Positions 9,182-19,260 are shown, numbered from the stretch's first letter. The stretch: DNA of 64,000 nt from Deltaproteobacteria bacterium (GCA_029555025.1 JAKPTZ010000016.1:54515-118514); one strand, 5' to 3'. Program-made: numbers and translations. The notes: generated by a model not told the origin, from the sequence alone.

Positions 9182-12007
9182 TTACTTCGACCCGGCCGGT
9201 TCAATCTCGATCCAGGTCATGAACGTGAACGATTCACCCGGCGCCAGCGTAACCGCCCTGGCAAACACTTCCATTTCCAGTTCGCCGTCGCGGGCTGGAT
9301 AGGCGTAAAGCCACGTGTAATCAACCAGGTTTTCATCGAACCCATAGGTAAGACGCAATCCCTTTGAACCAGTGAAGGACCATTTTCCGTCGGGGGCCTT
9401 CTGGTCATAGAAGTGCTCGCCCTGGCGCATTCCCGCGATCACGCCGTCCATGTTCCGGGAAACCGTCGTTCCGTCCCGCGCGACAAACTCGACGGTCGTG
9501 TCCTCAAGCGTTCCAAGATCCATTTCCAGGTGCGGACGAAGTCGGGTGGAAACGGTTGCGGTTCCCGGATTGGTCAAGGTCGTCGTGACCGCAAGCACAG
9601 GCTCCAGCGTGTCAAGTTGATACTGGCGGACCAGCTTGAAACCGTTCATCGTGTTCAACGTGACTTTCAGGCCGGTGTCCGTAACCGCGGACGCCGAACC
9701 GGGCTCAACCCAGCCCATGAAGTTGAATCCCTCGCCGACACGATCCTCCAGCCCCCCCTGGAACGGATAGAACAGGTTCCTTCGCTGATCCCAGGCCGTG
9801 ACGGTCTGGCCGGACGCGATATCGGTGATGCGCAGGGCCCGCCCCGCAAGCGTCGGAACGACGTCAACGGAAAGCTTGCCGTTCGATATGGTCTTAACTT
9901 CGGCATCGGCGCCAATCATCATGTACAGCATCGTCATCGTATCCGGACTGCCCTGCGCCTCGCGATACGACGTGAAGCCGTGATCGTTCATCATCTGAAG
10001 GAAAAGGTTGACGTCGTCCCAGGTCGCCATTCCCGGGTTCCACCGAAGCCAGCCGTCGGAAATCGTGTATCCGTTGCGGGGAAAGAAGCGCGCGTACAGC
10101 AAGGGCATCCTGGCAACATCGACGCGGTCTTCAAGTATCGGGTCGCCTTCGACCAGCGCGGCCGCCTCGGCAAAAAGGCGTTCGCCCGTCACGACGATGT
10201 CCTCGGGCAGATAGCCCTGTGCCGGATTGGAGTAAAGGTGCATGTGGATGTCTTCATCATCCACCTTCGCCTGAAGCAGGACGATCCAGTCCCAAATCGG
10301 GCCCCATGCCGGCCCGTAGTAATCCTTCAGGAAACGCTTTATCAGGGCCGTGACGTCCTGATCCGGATTCCATAGAAGCTGCATGCCGAACCACGGACGC
10401 AGCAGGCTGAATTCGCCCCCACCCCCCTGGTGTCCCATGCCCTGAAGGAAGACACCCTCGACCCCGATGTCGCGATAGAAGCGAATGTTGTCGGCGAGCG
10501 CCCAGAAATTGGGGAAGGGATTGTAATAATGCATGAAATCGACGATGTAATGCCAGATGTACAGATGATCCGTCAATTCGGCCCATGCCTGGGCCCGACG
10601 TTTGTAATCGGCGTTATCGGGACAAGTCCGGATCGGATGGCTGTCGCATGACGGATACATGTGACACAGCCAGACGGCGACGTTCGGGTGAAGTTCCAGG
10701 CCGACCGGGGGCTCCTCGGTGTACATGTACGCCAGCGTGCCGATCTGCTTGTCCGGGTATTCCAGAGACGTCCTTTTTGCCAGTTCGTTGACGAACCAGA
10801 ACTGCGTGCCGCCCTCTGACTGGTAAAGCTCGTTCATGGCCCGGCACTTGTCGCACTGGCACTGGTTGTAATGATCCATCTGGCTGAAGTTGTGCTGCAT
10901 CGCGTCGGGATGCGCGGCCATCCTTGCCAGCATGCGCTCGGTGACGATATCGAGCACGTCCGGATTGGTAAGGCACAACTGCGTCTCTTCCCTGACGCGC
11001 ACGCCCCCGATTTCGCTGAAGAACTCGGGATGCGTGTCCCAGAACTCGTCCGGCGAAATGAAACTGAAATACGAATGGGCTATTCCGTCATGCCAGTGCT
11101 CTGCGCCAAACGCGGCGTCGGGGCCGGAAGATCCACTGTTTTCGGCCTGGTGGGCCCAGAATTCGCGGTCGGCGCCCGGCCACTCGTATGTCGTCGTGCG
11201 CCATTTGAAAGGCGACTTGTAGCGACGGTCGTATTGAACGGGGAACACGATTTCTGAAGCCTGCGGGACGACGGTGACGCCCGGGGCCGTCCATCGGACG
11301 CCTGCGGCCGCCTTCAGAAATTCATGAACGCCGTGCATCGTCCCGGCCGCCGGGTTGCCGGCGATGACGACGGAATTCCCGACCACCCGGATAAGGTATT
11401 CGCCTTCGTCGAAGGAATCCGGCTCTTCCGTCACGCCAAGGCCGCTCGCAGCAAGCCCGCAACCGACGACAATCATCGGGACGTCGCCGCCGGGCGGCAC
11501 CGCGGCCATCTGAAGTTCCACCCCGGTCGCCTGCACGATGATTGACTGAATCTCGGCGGCGGCGGTCTTTTCGGACTGGCTGGCTTCGTCGGCAACCACT
11601 ATGACGTGAGTGGCGGAACCGTCCCTGACAATCGGGAACGAGGGCGGTGGAACCGGCACATCATCCCACTCGGCGTCCCTGCGTGGCACATCCGGCATGA
11701 CGTCTTCATCGACCACATCGCCGGCGACATCGCCATCGTCGCCCGACGAATCGGCGGAATCGGCATCGATGGCGTCCGGGTCGATGGCATCAATCGTGCC
11801 GGGGTCATCCGCAACATCCACGGGCGTGTCGGTGCGATGATCGCTGGCGACGTCCACGGCCGCCAGTTCGCCGACGACATCATCGACGAAGCCCTGATCC
11901 CCGGTCAGGTCACCGGAATCTTCACCGCCGCCGCATCCCGACGCGACAAAGAGCCATACCAAGACAACCGCCGACAGCGCGGCACGAACAAAAGCAATCC
12001 TGGCCAT
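9182..12007 (-). CDS. DUF4838 lipoprotein with GH67/GH20-type N-terminal domain
   Basis: The 941-residue protein starts at ATG 12007, preceded by GGGGA. It has a lipoprotein signal (VASGC, Cys25) and an Asp-rich tether to about residue 115. Next comes an alpha/beta domain like the N-terminal domain of alpha-glucuronidases and hexosaminidases (SEKTAAAEIQSIIVQATGVE ... GTMHGVHEFLK). A DUF4838-type barrel follows, with the diagnostic CQCDKC cluster at Cys383, Cys385 and Cys388 preceded by SQMDHYNQ. The C-terminal ~250 residues are beta-rich. The family is thought to act on glycans but its reaction is not established. It is adjacent to, and transcribed in the same direction as, the lipoprotein gene ending at 12087. 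Confidence 0.8.
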   Translation of the reverse strand: MARIAFVRAALSAVVLVWLFVASGCGGGEDSGDLTGDQGFVDDVVGELAAVDVASDHRTDTPVDVADDPGTIDAIDPDAIDADSADSSGDDGDVAGDVVDEDVMPDVPRRDAEWDDVPVPPPSFPIVRDGSATHVIVVADEASQSEKTAAAEIQSIIVQATGVELQMAAVPPGGDVPMIVVGCGLAASGLGVTEEPDSFDEGEYLIRVVGNSVVIAGNPAAGTMHGVHEFLKAAAGVRWTAPGVTVVPQASEIVFPVQYDRRYKSPFKWRTTTYEWPGADREFWAHQAENSGSSGPDAAFGAEHWHDGIAHSYFSFISPDEFWDTHPEFFSEIGGVRVREETQLCLTNPDVLDIVTERMLARMAAHPDAMQHNFSQMDHYNQCQCDKCRAMNELYQSEGGTQFWFVNELAKRTSLEYPDKQIGTLAYMYTEEPPVGLELHPNVAVWLCHMYPSCDSHPIRTCPDNADYKRRAQAWAELTDHLYIWHYIVDFMHYYNPFPNFWALADNIRFYRDIGVEGVFLQGMGHQGGGGEFSLLRPWFGMQLLWNPDQDVTALIKRFLKDYYGPAWGPIWDWIVLLQAKVDDEDIHMHLYSNPAQGYLPEDIVVTGERLFAEAAALVEGDPILEDRVDVARMPLLYARFFPRNGYTISDGWLRWNPGMATWDDVNLFLQMMNDHGFTSYREAQGSPDTMTMLYMMIGADAEVKTISNGKLSVDVVPTLAGRALRITDIASGQTVTAWDQRRNLFYPFQGGLEDRVGEGFNFMGWVEPGSASAVTDTGLKVTLNTMNGFKLVRQYQLDTLEPVLAVTTTLTNPGTATVSTRLRPHLEMDLGTLEDTTVEFVARDGTTVSRNMDGVIAGMRQGEHFYDQKAPDGKWSFTGSKGLRLTYGFDENLVDYTWLYAYPARDGELEMEVFARAVTLAPGESFTFMTWIEIEPAGSK

Positions 12008-12086
12008 CGAGTCATCCCCGAGTCTGATTAAATGCCGGAAGAATAGCCGATTTCGCGCGGTCTGTCCGCCTGGAACAGGGGCGTTT

Positions 12087-13922
12087 TCACAAATCCTGTG
12101 AAATGAAGCCGAAGTACCGTCCCATCCAGTAAGGAAGAAGGTATCCCGCGGGGGGTTCGGCATTCCTCAGATTTTCGGCGCACGTCTCGCGCGAATTGGG
12201 GTCACCCCACCACTCGAACACCGAACTGCAGCGCTCCGATATCGGGATCGCGCTTTCGGCCAGACTGCCATGACGCGGGGACACCTTCCATTCCGGATAG
12301 ACCGTCGAATCCTTGGCGCGCCTGATGTTGTCGGTCGGGAACTGTTTAAGCGTGCAGACGGAATCCTCGACCAGTTTTTTCACCTCGGTCTGGTCGTAAT
12401 CGTCCGATTCCATCCTGCTGACCACGCTGAAATTGAAGAACGGGTTGGCCTGATCCCACAAATCGCGCTCTTCCCGATCCGGCCCGTATGTGTTGTCGCG
12501 GAATGCCTGGCGGTAGATGTCGCGAAGATCACGCCCGGGCTCGAACCAGACCAGGTTGAACCAGTTCAGCAGCGCGATGTTTATCGTGTCGTAGTTCGAC
12601 TTCGAACCCTTCGCCAGGTCCATGCCCTGATCCGCGAAATACGTGGTGTAGTCGGCAGGGCTGTCCCACTCGAAAGGCTGTTCGATGCACTGAAGCTTTC
12701 CGGACATCTGAAGCAGGCAGTCGTAGTACGTGTCGATAAGCACCTGGTCGCCGGTCACTGTGGCGGCCATCCGGATCCAGGACAGTGCCATCACCGCGTT
12801 GCCGCCCGGAGCCTCGTCAAACGCCAGCGCGAAGGCCGAGCCGAACCTGGTGCGGCGCCCGTCGTAATCGGTGATCATGAAATCGTGCTCAACCATGTGC
12901 ATCGCGACGCTTCGCAGGATATCGACCGCCATCGCGCGGACATCCGCGTCATCAACAATCATGGCCACAATCCCGGCCGCGAACATGTGGCCCGCGTATT
13001 CGTCCTTGCTGGCGTTGTCCTGCCAGCAGAAGCCCGCGAATTTCGGGTCGGTGCAGTAGTTTTCATGCCTTAACCAGCCACCGGCCCCTTCGTTCAGGGC
13101 AGGATCCCATGTCAGGAAACAACCGTCGGTATCGACCCGCACGAACTGGTTGCCAACCATGGTGTCGTCCGGACGCGGCACGTACCTGGCGTACTTCCCG
13201 TTGTCCGTGGCCGCGCTTTTGTACGGTTCCTCGTCCTCGACGCAGAACTGTGACGGCAGGGTCGGGTCGCGCATGTCGCGAGTGTAAAGCCCCGGCGTGC
13301 CTGTAATCAGCAACTGGTGGTAGGTGCCGTTCAACGTCCTCTTCAGCGTGGCCAGCGCCTCGGCCTCATGGGTCGTCGCATATCGGAACGCCTGGGATGC
13401 GACGTAAAGGCTGGTCCACAGACCGGTGTTTTCGGAAAGTGGATTGACGCAGTTCGGAATCTGCCCGTCCGGAACGATTTCGGTTGGCACGTCCGCGTCG
13501 CAGTTGATTTCATAAACCGTCGAATAGTCCTCGTGACCGGGGGCGTCCCACGGCTTCTGGTGCAGTTTCATCCCGGCCCAGTCGTAATAAGCGGCCTTCT
13601 GCGCCAGCGTCTTCGAGCCGATGTATTCGACCTGGGGACAGGACGACCATTCCTCGGCGGGGACTTTCCAGCCGGAACCAGTGTCCGGCCCCGCATCATC
13701 GGCCGTGTCGGAGGCGACGTCATCGGCAACCTCGGCGGAAATATCGGCGGCCACATCCCCGGCCACGTCCCCGGCTGTGTCGGCGGCCACGTCCCCGGCT
13801 GTGTCGGCGGCCACGTCACTGACCGCATCGCGCGCCACGTCGTTCAGGACGTCGCTTCCTGTTTCACCGGCCCCGCATCCAGCCGCGGCAAGAGCAAGAA
13901 TCAACACGAAAATCTTCTTCAT
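12087..13922 (-). CDS. Asp/Ala-tethered lipoprotein, probable alpha/alpha-toroid glycan-active protein
   Basis: The 611-residue protein starts at ATG 13922, because AGGA lies eight bases before it. An in-frame ATG at 13931 sits directly on that site. The signal ends AAAGC (Cys16). The tether is a repetitive DVAADTAG array encoded by a 24-bp tandem DNA repeat. The rest is helical, with many Trp, Tyr and His residues (LWTSLYVASQAFRYATTHEA, GGNAVMALSWIRMAATVTGD, YDTINIALLNWFNLVW), as in alpha/alpha-barrel glycosidases and polysaccharide lyases. I do not recognise a specific family. It lies 79 bases upstream of the DUF4838 gene in the same direction, so joint expression is likely. Confidence 0.6.
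   Translation of the reverse strand: MKKIFVLILALAAAGCGAGETGSDVLNDVARDAVSDVAADTAGDVAADTAGDVAGDVAADISAEVADDVASDTADDAGPDTGSGWKVPAEEWSSCPQVEYIGSKTLAQKAAYYDWAGMKLHQKPWDAPGHEDYSTVYEINCDADVPTEIVPDGQIPNCVNPLSENTGLWTSLYVASQAFRYATTHEAEALATLKRTLNGTYHQLLITGTPGLYTRDMRDPTLPSQFCVEDEEPYKSAATDNGKYARYVPRPDDTMVGNQFVRVDTDGCFLTWDPALNEGAGGWLRHENYCTDPKFAGFCWQDNASKDEYAGHMFAAGIVAMIVDDADVRAMAVDILRSVAMHMVEHDFMITDYDGRRTRFGSAFALAFDEAPGGNAVMALSWIRMAATVTGDQVLIDTYYDCLLQMSGKLQCIEQPFEWDSPADYTTYFADQGMDLAKGSKSNYDTINIALLNWFNLVWFEPGRDLRDIYRQAFRDNTYGPDREERDLWDQANPFFNFSVVSRMESDDYDQTEVKKLVEDSVCTLKQFPTDNIRRAKDSTVYPEWKVSPRHGSLAESAIPISERCSSVFEWWGDPNSRETCAENLRNAEPPAGYLLPYWMGRYFGFISQDL
13761..13817 (-). repeat. 24-bp tandem repeat encoding the lipoprotein tether
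   Basis: GGCCACGTCCCCGGCTGTGTCGGC (24 bases) occurs perfectly at 13761-13784 and 13785-13808, and a partial third copy runs to 13817. On the minus strand it encodes the 8-residue unit DVAADTAG. Because 24 is divisible by 3, gain or loss of units would change tether length without a frameshift. Confidence 0.85.
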
Positions 13923-14165
13923 CAGAATCATCCTGGCAATTAATTGAATCCGGCATTCCGGCCCGCAGTCGGGCAGGACAGAAGGGCGAGGTTACCAAAT
14001 CGACCGCGACGGGGCAAAAATGATTGTTTGACAGTTACTGACATCGTACAAAAATTGGTGTTCGGAAATTTCAGGAATCATCCTTGCCGAGGTTTATGAT
14101 TCGCTGATCGCTCCCTGACCTGTTGGCACCTTGAGGCGGCGGGAACCTTTCTGGATGACAGGGTC

Positions 14166-15104
14166 ATGACAGACGACCTCACACCGACGTCCGGGCCGGT
14201 AATTTGCTGGGGCGAACTTCTGTGGGACGTCATTAAGGACGCAGAGAGGGACGTCGAGGTTCCCGGCGGCTCTCCCCTGAATGTTGCATTTCACCTGAAC
14301 CGCCTGGGCCATACGGCCTATCCCGTTTCCGCCGTCGGCGACGATCGGCGGGGACGGGCCTTGCTTGATTTCATGGACGGGCACGGCATACCGCGCGATC
14401 ACGTCGGCATCGTTTTCGGGCTTCCGACAGGCGTGGCGCGGGTCGAGGCAGGCCCGGACGGCCTCCCCTTGTTCAGTATTGATGAAGTGTCGGCATGGGA
14501 CAGGATCCCGATCGGCCCGCACCTTGAAAAACTTGCGGCCGGCGCGAAGGCCATCGTCTTCGGAAGCCTGGCCCAGCGCGGGCCGGCCAACCTTGATTCG
14601 CTGATATCGCTTCTTGAATCGACTTCGGCGCTGAAGGTAATGGATGCAAACCTTCGTCCGCCTTTCGATGACCACCGGACCGTCCTTCAACTCGCCCGCC
14701 AGGCCGACATCCTGAAGGTCTCGGAAAGCGAACTTCACTCACTGCTTGCTTCCTGGTCCGACCAGGTCGGCCGCGACGGCACTCGCGGCAACGACGACAT
14801 CCGCGCGGCCGCCATTGAACTTTCCAGGTTTACGACCGTCCCGTTAATTGCCGTGACCTTCGGCAGTGACGGCGCCGCAATCCTTGACCATGACGCCTGG
14901 CATTTTCAAAGAGCGGCGAACGTCCCGGTCGAAGACACCGTCGGCGCGGGCGACGCCTTCCTGGCCGGACTGCTGGCAGGACATCTTGCCGGACTGCCCT
15001 GGGAAGGAGCGCTTGCCGGCGCATGCAGGACGGCCGAGGCCACGGTCGGCCACCGTGGCGCCATTCCGTCGAGCCGATTCCCCGCGTCGCCCGGCAAAGG
15101 CTGA
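14166..15104 (+). CDS. PfkB-family sugar kinase (fructokinase-like)
   Basis: The 312-residue cytoplasmic kinase belongs to the ribokinase/PfkB superfamily. The N-terminal GGSPLNVAFHLNRLG is the first family signature. DTVGAGDAFLAGLLAGH at residues ~258-274 is the second, with Asp263 as the expected catalytic base and the GAGD anion hole. The early phrase ICWGELLWDVI resembles fructokinase and 2-keto-3-deoxygluconate kinase starts. It transfers phosphate from ATP to a sugar hydroxyl, but the exact sugar cannot be read. It is followed 97 bases later by a CoA-transferase in the same direction. Confidence 0.88.
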   Translation: MTDDLTPTSGPVICWGELLWDVIKDAERDVEVPGGSPLNVAFHLNRLGHTAYPVSAVGDDRRGRALLDFMDGHGIPRDHVGIVFGLPTGVARVEAGPDGLPLFSIDEVSAWDRIPIGPHLEKLAAGAKAIVFGSLAQRGPANLDSLISLLESTSALKVMDANLRPPFDDHRTVLQLARQADILKVSESELHSLLASWSDQVGRDGTRGNDDIRAAAIELSRFTTVPLIAVTFGSDGAAILDHDAWHFQRAANVPVEDTVGAGDAFLAGLLAGHLAGLPWEGALAGACRTAEATVGHRGAIPSSRFPASPGKG

Positions 15105-15200
15105 CGGACGCCGATAAGCTGACACCGCTGTTGACTTGCCGGCATGATTGATGGCACATATATCGGGTTCACTCAAGCTTTCCAGAAGGAGGCCGGATAG

Positions 15201-16910
15201 ATGCCAAGTCTCATGACAAAACTGGGCGTTTACAAACGAGTTCTGACCTGGGCAATTAACAAGAACAAGATCGACATCGACTACAAGCCGCCGACGGACA
15301 ATCCCAGGTTCAAGACCGGGATGGAGGCCGCGGCGATGATTCCGGACGGCGCAATCATCGCCGGCTGCGGGATGGCGTCCAACGTCAGGCCCGCATCGGT
15401 TTACAAGGCCGTCCGGGAATCCTTCATCAAGACAGGACACCCGTGCAATCTTACCTGGATCAACCCGGGCGGAACCGGCCTTCGCGGTAAGGCGCCGGGC
15501 GGAACCGAGGAAGTCTGCCTTCCCGGCCTGCTTACCCACTACATCAGCGGACACCACGAAACCGTGCGGGCAGGCCTTGAACTTGTTGCAAAGGGCGAGA
15601 TGTACCTGACCGTCTATCCCCAGGGAACGCTGATCCACCTGATCGACGGCCAGGGACGCGGCGAGTACGACCTTCTGACCGAAGTCGGGGTTGGCACGTT
15701 CGTTGATCCGCGGGTCGGAACCGGAACACAGGTCGAGCCGGGCCGGGGCGAACAGATGGTCACCGCCGAAGGCGACAGGCTGCGCTTCACCCTCCCGAAG
15801 ATCACCTGCTCCGTTGTCGCCGCCACCTATGCCGACAAGGACGGGAACATCTACATGAAGGATTCGCCGATGTTCACCGAAGTTCGCGAATCAACGCGGG
15901 CGGCCCGCAACAACGGCGGACTGACCATCGTGAATGTCGCCGGGATCATTCCGCGCGACGACGCAAACATCTTCATTCCCGCGGACGAAGTCGATTGCAT
16001 CGTGGTCAACAGGTACGCGGAGCAGGCCGTCATGTTCCCGCAGAAAAAGGCGCTGCTCGGCCTGACCCCCGGCCACAAGATGAAGGACATCCCGAAGTTT
16101 CTTGATGAACTGAACATGTTCAACAAGATCCTGAAACTGGATCCGATCCGCAACCCGATCGAGTACATGCTCGCGCGCCAGGCGGCAAGCGTCTATACCG
16201 GCGTCGGATTCCCCGGCGTCAAGACGATCATCGGGTACGGCCTGCCGCAGGAAGTCGGCGCCATGGCAAGCCGCGGCGGAATCGGAAAGGACATCACGTA
16301 CCTGATCGAAACCGGCGTCATCGGCGGAATCCCGGCACCTGGATTCTTCTTCGGGATGGCAATCAATCCCGAAAAGCTGGTGTCGTCCGCCGAGATGTTC
16401 CATTTCATCGAGGATAACCTTGACGTCGCCATCCTGGGAATGCTTCAGGTGGATCCGCAGGGCAACGTCAACGTCAGCCGCAAATCGCAGAAGGTGAAGG
16501 AATATGTGGGCCCCGGGGGCTTCATCAACCTGGTCACCTATGCGAAAAACCTGATATTCATCGGCCAGTGGACCGCGAAGGCAGAGATGCAGATCGTTGA
16601 CGGCAAGCTCCAGGTCACGAAGCGGGGCATCCCGAAATTCGTCGAAAAGCTGGAAGAGATAACTTTCAGCGCGCAGAACGCTCTGAAGCGCGGCCAGAAT
16701 GTCTTTTACTGCACGACGGCCGGCACCTTCAGGCTGACCGAACGCGGAATCGAACTGTTCCAGATCGCCGACGGACTCGATATCCAGAAGGACATTCTCG
16801 ACGTGGCCCCGTGGGCCAGAATCGTTCTTCCCGAAGATGGAAAGGTCCAGGTCCTGGATCGCTCGATAATGACCGGCGAAGGATTCAAGCTGGCCTGGAA
16901 GAACGGATAG
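15201..16910 (+). CDS. Family I acyl-CoA:carboxylate CoA-transferase (YdiF/Pct-like)
   Basis: The 569-residue single-chain enzyme carries both halves (alpha and beta) of a family I CoA-transferase. It starts at ATG 15201 with AAGGAGG eight bases upstream. The second-half motif LIETGVIGGIPAPG contains the expected catalytic glutamate at Glu370, which forms the glutamyl-CoA intermediate. A YDLLTEVGVGTFVDPRVGTG-type segment in the first half also matches the family. It would move CoA between short-chain acyl-CoAs and free acids such as acetate or propionate. Substrate preference is not readable. It is convergent with the next lipoprotein gene, with only 11 bases between stops. Confidence 0.88.
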   Translation: MPSLMTKLGVYKRVLTWAINKNKIDIDYKPPTDNPRFKTGMEAAAMIPDGAIIAGCGMASNVRPASVYKAVRESFIKTGHPCNLTWINPGGTGLRGKAPGGTEEVCLPGLLTHYISGHHETVRAGLELVAKGEMYLTVYPQGTLIHLIDGQGRGEYDLLTEVGVGTFVDPRVGTGTQVEPGRGEQMVTAEGDRLRFTLPKITCSVVAATYADKDGNIYMKDSPMFTEVRESTRAARNNGGLTIVNVAGIIPRDDANIFIPADEVDCIVVNRYAEQAVMFPQKKALLGLTPGHKMKDIPKFLDELNMFNKILKLDPIRNPIEYMLARQAASVYTGVGFPGVKTIIGYGLPQEVGAMASRGGIGKDITYLIETGVIGGIPAPGFFFGMAINPEKLVSSAEMFHFIEDNLDVAILGMLQVDPQGNVNVSRKSQKVKEYVGPGGFINLVTYAKNLIFIGQWTAKAEMQIVDGKLQVTKRGIPKFVEKLEEITFSAQNALKRGQNVFYCTTAGTFRLTERGIELFQIADGLDIQKDILDVAPWARIVLPEDGKVQVLDRSIMTGEGFKLAWKNG

Positions 16911-16921
16911 ACCCGCGTTTG

Positions 16922-18115
16922 TCACGGCAGCCGGGCGCCAACCGAATACCCGACAAACCTGAACCCGCCGTCAGTCCTGAAGTTGAATCCCATGTACGCA
17001 TACGGAAGCAGGACGAAGTAATGCTTCAGGGTGACCGTGACGTCATCCCTGGTTTCGGTTGAAGTCGCGTGGAACATGTTCTGAAGGTTCGGACAGGCGC
17101 TGATGTAATCGAAAGTCCCGGTCGAATATCCGCCGTCGGTATCGACCGTGCCGAAGAAGCCGGTACCATCGGAGTTAACCACGGCGTGTCCGGCGCTGCG
17201 GCCTTCACCCATGCTGTCGTTCCATACGTTTATGAACTTGTACTCGCCCGCAAGATTCGCAAGCGTCATGGTCGGCAGAATCTTCATGGCAAGGATGAAT
17301 CCGTTCCCGGTACCCATGTCAAGAACAAAAATCCCATTTGGATCGGGAGCATACGCGAATCCGGTCAGGGTTGCCGGCACCCCGTCGATATTGACGACCA
17401 GGCGCGCATGATCCGATGGATTCACGGACCAGGAACCCTGGACGTTCGGCTCCTCGACCGGGAAGGCTCCGGCCCATTCCTCCGGAGCCATCGGTCCAAG
17501 GCTCATGTCGCCCGCGTCGCTGGCGAATGCCTTGACCCTGAAGGTACCGTCGTCGATGATGGAAAGAACACCCCATTCCTTGATGTCCGTCGATCCGTTC
17601 ACCGGCTGGCCGGATATGTGGATATAGGCATAGTCGCCGGGAATGTTCGATTGATTGGCGATGTTATCGGTGCCGCCGGCGACCCCGAAGGAAATCGTGT
17701 TCGATGGGTTCCCGGTGTCAAAACTGGCCGCCAGGAGCTTGTTCGTCAGTTCGACCGCGAAGAAGGTATCCCCGGCCGACTCGACCTTCAGAACGCCCTC
17801 GACATTGCCGGACATCACCGTGTAATCATTACTGACCGTATTGCCCGTGGTCTCGTTGACGACCTCGACCTTTCGCGAGTCTCCGTCAACCGAAAACACG
17901 ACCAGGTCACCATACGAGGCCGAACCACCGTACACCCTTTTGCCTGGGGTGCTCCCCGTGTCCTGACCGTTGTCCGGCGGCGACGCGTCCTGACCGTTGT
18001 CGGGCAGCACGGTATCCGGATTGCCGGAGTCAGCCGCGGGCCCTTCCCCATTTCCGGAACATCCCCCAACTACAAGGACGGCGATAAACAGCACGCATAT
18101 TGAGTGAGCTTTCAT
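16922..18115 (-). CDS. Lipoprotein of unknown function
   Basis: The 397-residue protein begins at ATG 18115 with a lipoprotein signal ending VVGGC (Cys19). The upstream GGTGGAG is unusually close to the start codon. The tether contains a duplicated PDNGQD. The remainder is beta-rich, with two similar blocks (GDYAYIHISGQ... and GEYKFINVWNDSMGEG...) that suggest an internal duplication. No known domain is recognised. The frame runs open upstream into the rsmH 3' end, but the signal peptide fixes the start. It lies about 80 bases downstream of rsmH in the same direction. Confidence 0.72.
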   Translation of the reverse strand: MKAHSICVLFIAVLVVGGCSGNGEGPAADSGNPDTVLPDNGQDASPPDNGQDTGSTPGKRVYGGSASYGDLVVFSVDGDSRKVEVVNETTGNTVSNDYTVMSGNVEGVLKVESAGDTFFAVELTNKLLAASFDTGNPSNTISFGVAGGTDNIANQSNIPGDYAYIHISGQPVNGSTDIKEWGVLSIIDDGTFRVKAFASDAGDMSLGPMAPEEWAGAFPVEEPNVQGSWSVNPSDHARLVVNIDGVPATLTGFAYAPDPNGIFVLDMGTGNGFILAMKILPTMTLANLAGEYKFINVWNDSMGEGRSAGHAVVNSDGTGFFGTVDTDGGYSTGTFDYISACPNLQNMFHATSTETRDDVTVTLKHYFVLLPYAYMGFNFRTDGGFRFVGYSVGARLP

Positions 18116-18198
18116 ACTCCACCGAGGGTTGAAATTCGGCCCGATGATAATCCCGTCCATTCGTGACCGGAAATTTTTGTAAGGGCCCTTTAACGGAA

Positions 18199-19260
18199 TC
18201 AGGAGCGGACGGCCCAGCGCAGCTTCGCCGGCGCTGATCTGGGATTGTCCCGCTGCTCGGCGGGACTGGCGCGCACGACCTCGTCGGCGATCCTGGACCA
18301 CGTTCCATCAAGCAGGCCAGCCTTGAACGACTTCTTGACCCTTCGATCCTCGCCCGAATGGAATGTCAGGATGGCAACCCTGCCGCCAGGCTTAAGGCAG
18401 GCCGGCAAGGCTCGCAGGAACGAATCAAGGGCCGAAAACTCCTCGTTGACCTCAATCCGGATTGCCTGGAATACCCGGCGAACCGCCAGTTCCTGCTGCT
18501 CGCGCTCACGGTGCCCCGAGGCCTGCCGAACCGTCCGTGCCAGCTCGGCGGTCCCCGAAAACGAACGGCCGGCAACCGCGGCCGCAATCGCTTCCGCTTC
18601 CGGTTCGTCCGAATTCTCCGCCAGTATTGATGCAAGCCGTTCGGGCCTGATCTTTTCCAGCAACGCCCGCGCGGTAATTCCCCTGGACGGATTCATTCGC
18701 ATGTCCAGCGGCCCGTCCTGCTTGACGGAAAACCCGCGGGACGGGTCGTCAATCTGCATCGACGAAAGCCCCAGGTCGGCCAGAACGCAATCAACCGCAT
18801 CGACGCCGGCGTCATCAAGGATCCTGGATATCCCGCTGAAATTGATCCGGTGGGCTGAAAACGAATCGGGGCCCCAGCCGGCCAGACGAAGCCTTGACTC
18901 GGCCTTTGGAAGCTCGACCGGATCGCAGTCCAGTCCAAACAGATGCCCGCCTGGAACAATCATCGGGATGATTGCCCCGGAGTGCCCGCCCCAGCCGAGC
19001 GTGGCGTCAACCACAAGGCATCCGGGAGCGGGCTGAAGAACCCCGATTATCTCGCGCACCATGATCGGGCGGTGCATCCCGGCCGGAGTCCTTCCCGAAG
19101 CCAGCACCCTTGCAACCGTATCGGGATCCACAGACGGATCCAGTTCCTTGTATTTCTGGTCAAAACGCCTTGGATGAGTCCCTGAGTACCTTGGTCGCCG
19201 CCGGTGACCACCCGCGACATCATCGACGCCTTCGACCGAATCCCTGTCGCCGTCGTCCAT
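18199..19260 (-). CDS. rsmH: 16S rRNA (cytosine-1402-N4)-methyltransferase
   Basis: The 353-residue cytoplasmic methyltransferase uses SAM to modify C1402 in the decoding centre. The SAM-binding motif DATLGWGGHSG is at residues ~85-95. The diagnostic ADLGLSSMQIDDPSRGFS and FQAIRIEVNEE...LPACLKPGGRVAILTFHSGEDR segments follow. An N-terminal extension (RRPRYSGTHPRRFDQKYKEL) precedes the catalytic domain, as in some other non-model bacteria. I use ATG 19260, as the preceding TTG is less likely. The gene is not beside mraZ or fts genes, unlike the usual division cluster, and is followed by a lipoprotein gene. Confidence 0.95.
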   Translation of the reverse strand: MDDGDRDSVEGVDDVAGGHRRRPRYSGTHPRRFDQKYKELDPSVDPDTVARVLASGRTPAGMHRPIMVREIIGVLQPAPGCLVVDATLGWGGHSGAIIPMIVPGGHLFGLDCDPVELPKAESRLRLAGWGPDSFSAHRINFSGISRILDDAGVDAVDCVLADLGLSSMQIDDPSRGFSVKQDGPLDMRMNPSRGITARALLEKIRPERLASILAENSDEPEAEAIAAAVAGRSFSGTAELARTVRQASGHREREQQELAVRRVFQAIRIEVNEEFSALDSFLRALPACLKPGGRVAILTFHSGEDRRVKKSFKAGLLDGTWSRIADEVVRASPAEQRDNPRSAPAKLRWAVRS

